Origin: an uncultured Prochlorococcus sp.
GTDB lineage: Bacteria > Cyanobacteriota > Cyanobacteriia > PCC-6307 > Cyanobiaceae
Assembly: GCA_902616595.1 (NCBI GenBank)
Contig: CACMTJ010000001.1
Location: 1-64,000, forward strand
DNA length: 64,000 nucleotides
Reading direction: 5' to 3'
Under the pieces are notes generated by a model. That model had not been told where the DNA came from. It worked only from the letters and a program-made list of their open reading frames with translations, and searched no databases. The stretch's first letter is position 1; every line of letters begins with the position of its first letter. Shown one piece after another: positions 62,751 through 64,000 of the stretch. The position numbers and the translations under genes were made by a program.

Positions 62751-63977
62751 ATGGCAAAAATATCCTTAATTGAACTCGCAAAAACTTTCTTAAAAATTGG
62801 TATTTTAAGTTTTGGAGGACCCTATGCTCATATTTCCTTTTTCGAAGATGAACTAATAAATAATAAAAAATTCATATCAACTCAATCTTTTGAAAAAGGT
62901 ATTGGATTATGTCAAATACTTCCAGGACCAATATCTACTCAATTGGCAATATATATAGGTCTTAAAATTAATGGTTATCTTGGTGGATTGGTATCCGGTA
63001 TAAGTTTCATTATCCCAGGATTCATTTCGGTAATAGCTCTTAGTTTTTTTTGGCAAATTGGTTCTGGATCGAAGTTCTTAACAGATTTAATTTATTTTAA
63101 TCCGCCTATTATTGCAGGAATAATTTTTTCATTCTCATTAGTTCTATTAAAAAAAAGATTAAAGTTTGATCGAATATTATTCTCTAGCTCAATATTATTT
63201 CTACTTATATTTGCCAAATATAATAGTATTCAATTTCCACTAATTACAATACTTACTATTGCAGGATTGATAAATATATTTTTAAAGAAATTCAAAGATA
63301 TTTTTTATAGCTTGGTCCCTTTATCTATATTTTCAACGACCTCATTTTTGAGTAGCTCGGTCTTTTTAGATATATCTAAGTTTTTTAATTTTTTAAGAGA
63401 GTCTATAAACTTAAAGTTTCTAGTAGATTATCTTAATCTGTTTTTTTTCTTCTTTAAATCGGGACTTTTTATTTTTGGAGGTGGATTAGTAATCATTCCT
63501 CTAATGAGTGATTATGTTATCTCGCAAGGATGGTTAACAAATAATGAATTTATAGATGGAATAATGATTAGCCAAATAACCCCTGGTCCTATCTTATTAA
63601 TTACAAGTTTTATTGGATACAAAGCAGGGTTTTCGGTCGGAGGAATAAATGAAGCTTTAAAGTATTCATTAATATCAACTTTTGCAATTTTTTTACCAAG
63701 TTTTTTATTGATTTTTGTTTTTGGAAAAGGCCTTATAAAAAACAGAATTAAATCGATTAATTACTTTATCGAAGGAGTGATTAATACAATTCCAGGAGCA
63801 GTTATTTTTTCTGGATTTAATTTAATTGAAGATAGTTTTTCATCAAAATCCTTTTTAATTAGCTCTATTTTTATAGTTTTAATCTCCACACTATTATCTT
63901 TTTTTAAAATAGTTCCAACATACATACTTATTCTTTTTTCTTTAATATTAGGCTTGTCAAAATATTTGTTTGCATAA
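62751..63977 (+). CDS. chrA: ChrA family chromate transporter
   Basis: [33 protein letters not shown], second half [24 protein letters not shown] duplicated CHR domains. Confidence 0.93.
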   Translation: MAKISLIELAKTFLKIGILSFGGPYAHISFFEDELINNKKFISTQSFEKGIGLCQILPGPISTQLAIYIGLKINGYLGGLVSGISFIIPGFISVIALSFFWQIGSGSKFLTDLIYFNPPIIAGIIFSFSLVLLKKRLKFDRILFSSSILFLLIFAKYNSIQFPLITILTIAGLINIFLKKFKDIFYSLVPLSIFSTTSFLSSSVFLDISKFFNFLRESINLKFLVDYLNLFFFFFKSGLFIFGGGLVIIPLMSDYVISQGWLTNNEFIDGIMISQITPGPILLITSFIGYKAGFSVGGINEALKYSLISTFAIFLPSFLLIFVFGKGLIKNRIKSINYFIEGVINTIPGAVIFSGFNLIEDSFSSKSFLISSIFIVLISTLLSFFKIVPTYILILFSLILGLSKYLFA

Positions 63978-63983
63978 AAAAAG

Positions 63984-64000
63984 GAGGAAATAAATTCCTC
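63984..64000 (+). terminator. Probable terminator hairpin after chrA, cut by the window edge
   Basis: GAGGAA-ATAAA-TTCCTC immediately after the chrA stop with upstream A-tract; T-tract would lie beyond base 64000. Confidence 0.45.

Overview
AT-rich cyanobacterial chromosome window. Protein content (ChlP, PcyA, CcsA, Psb29/Thf1, PetN, class II FBA, SBPase/FBPase, glgC, DevBCA, gap-ArsJ-ChrA) and very short intergenic spaces look like a high-light-type Prochlorococcus. Most of the window is compact housekeeping gene content on both strands. Three regions look accessory: (1) 43.6-49.9 kb, dense with short orphan ORFs, followed by a four-gene DNA repair cassette (exonuclease / ATP-dependent ligase / Lhr-type helicase / metallophosphoesterase, 49.9-55.7 kb); (2) 55.9-56.9 kb, with tiny ORFs and a hairpin-rich intergenic segment; (3) 56.9-64.0 kb, with pstCAB and an arsR / gap-arsJ-chrA locus. 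Observations most worth a second look: a class I fructose-bisphosphate aldolase reading frame interrupted by exactly two in-frame stops but otherwise full length, next to an intact class II aldolase; two ArsR-like operators of identical architecture placed on the gap promoter; a structured, junction-like leader just upstream of rpsB; an unannotated three-hairpin element at 56.25-56.34 kb; and a zinc-ribbon/coiled-coil/nuclease-like DUF2130 gene beside the repair cassette. No tRNA, rRNA, CRISPR array, IS element or prophage was recognised. All family calls are from reading motifs; no database search was run.
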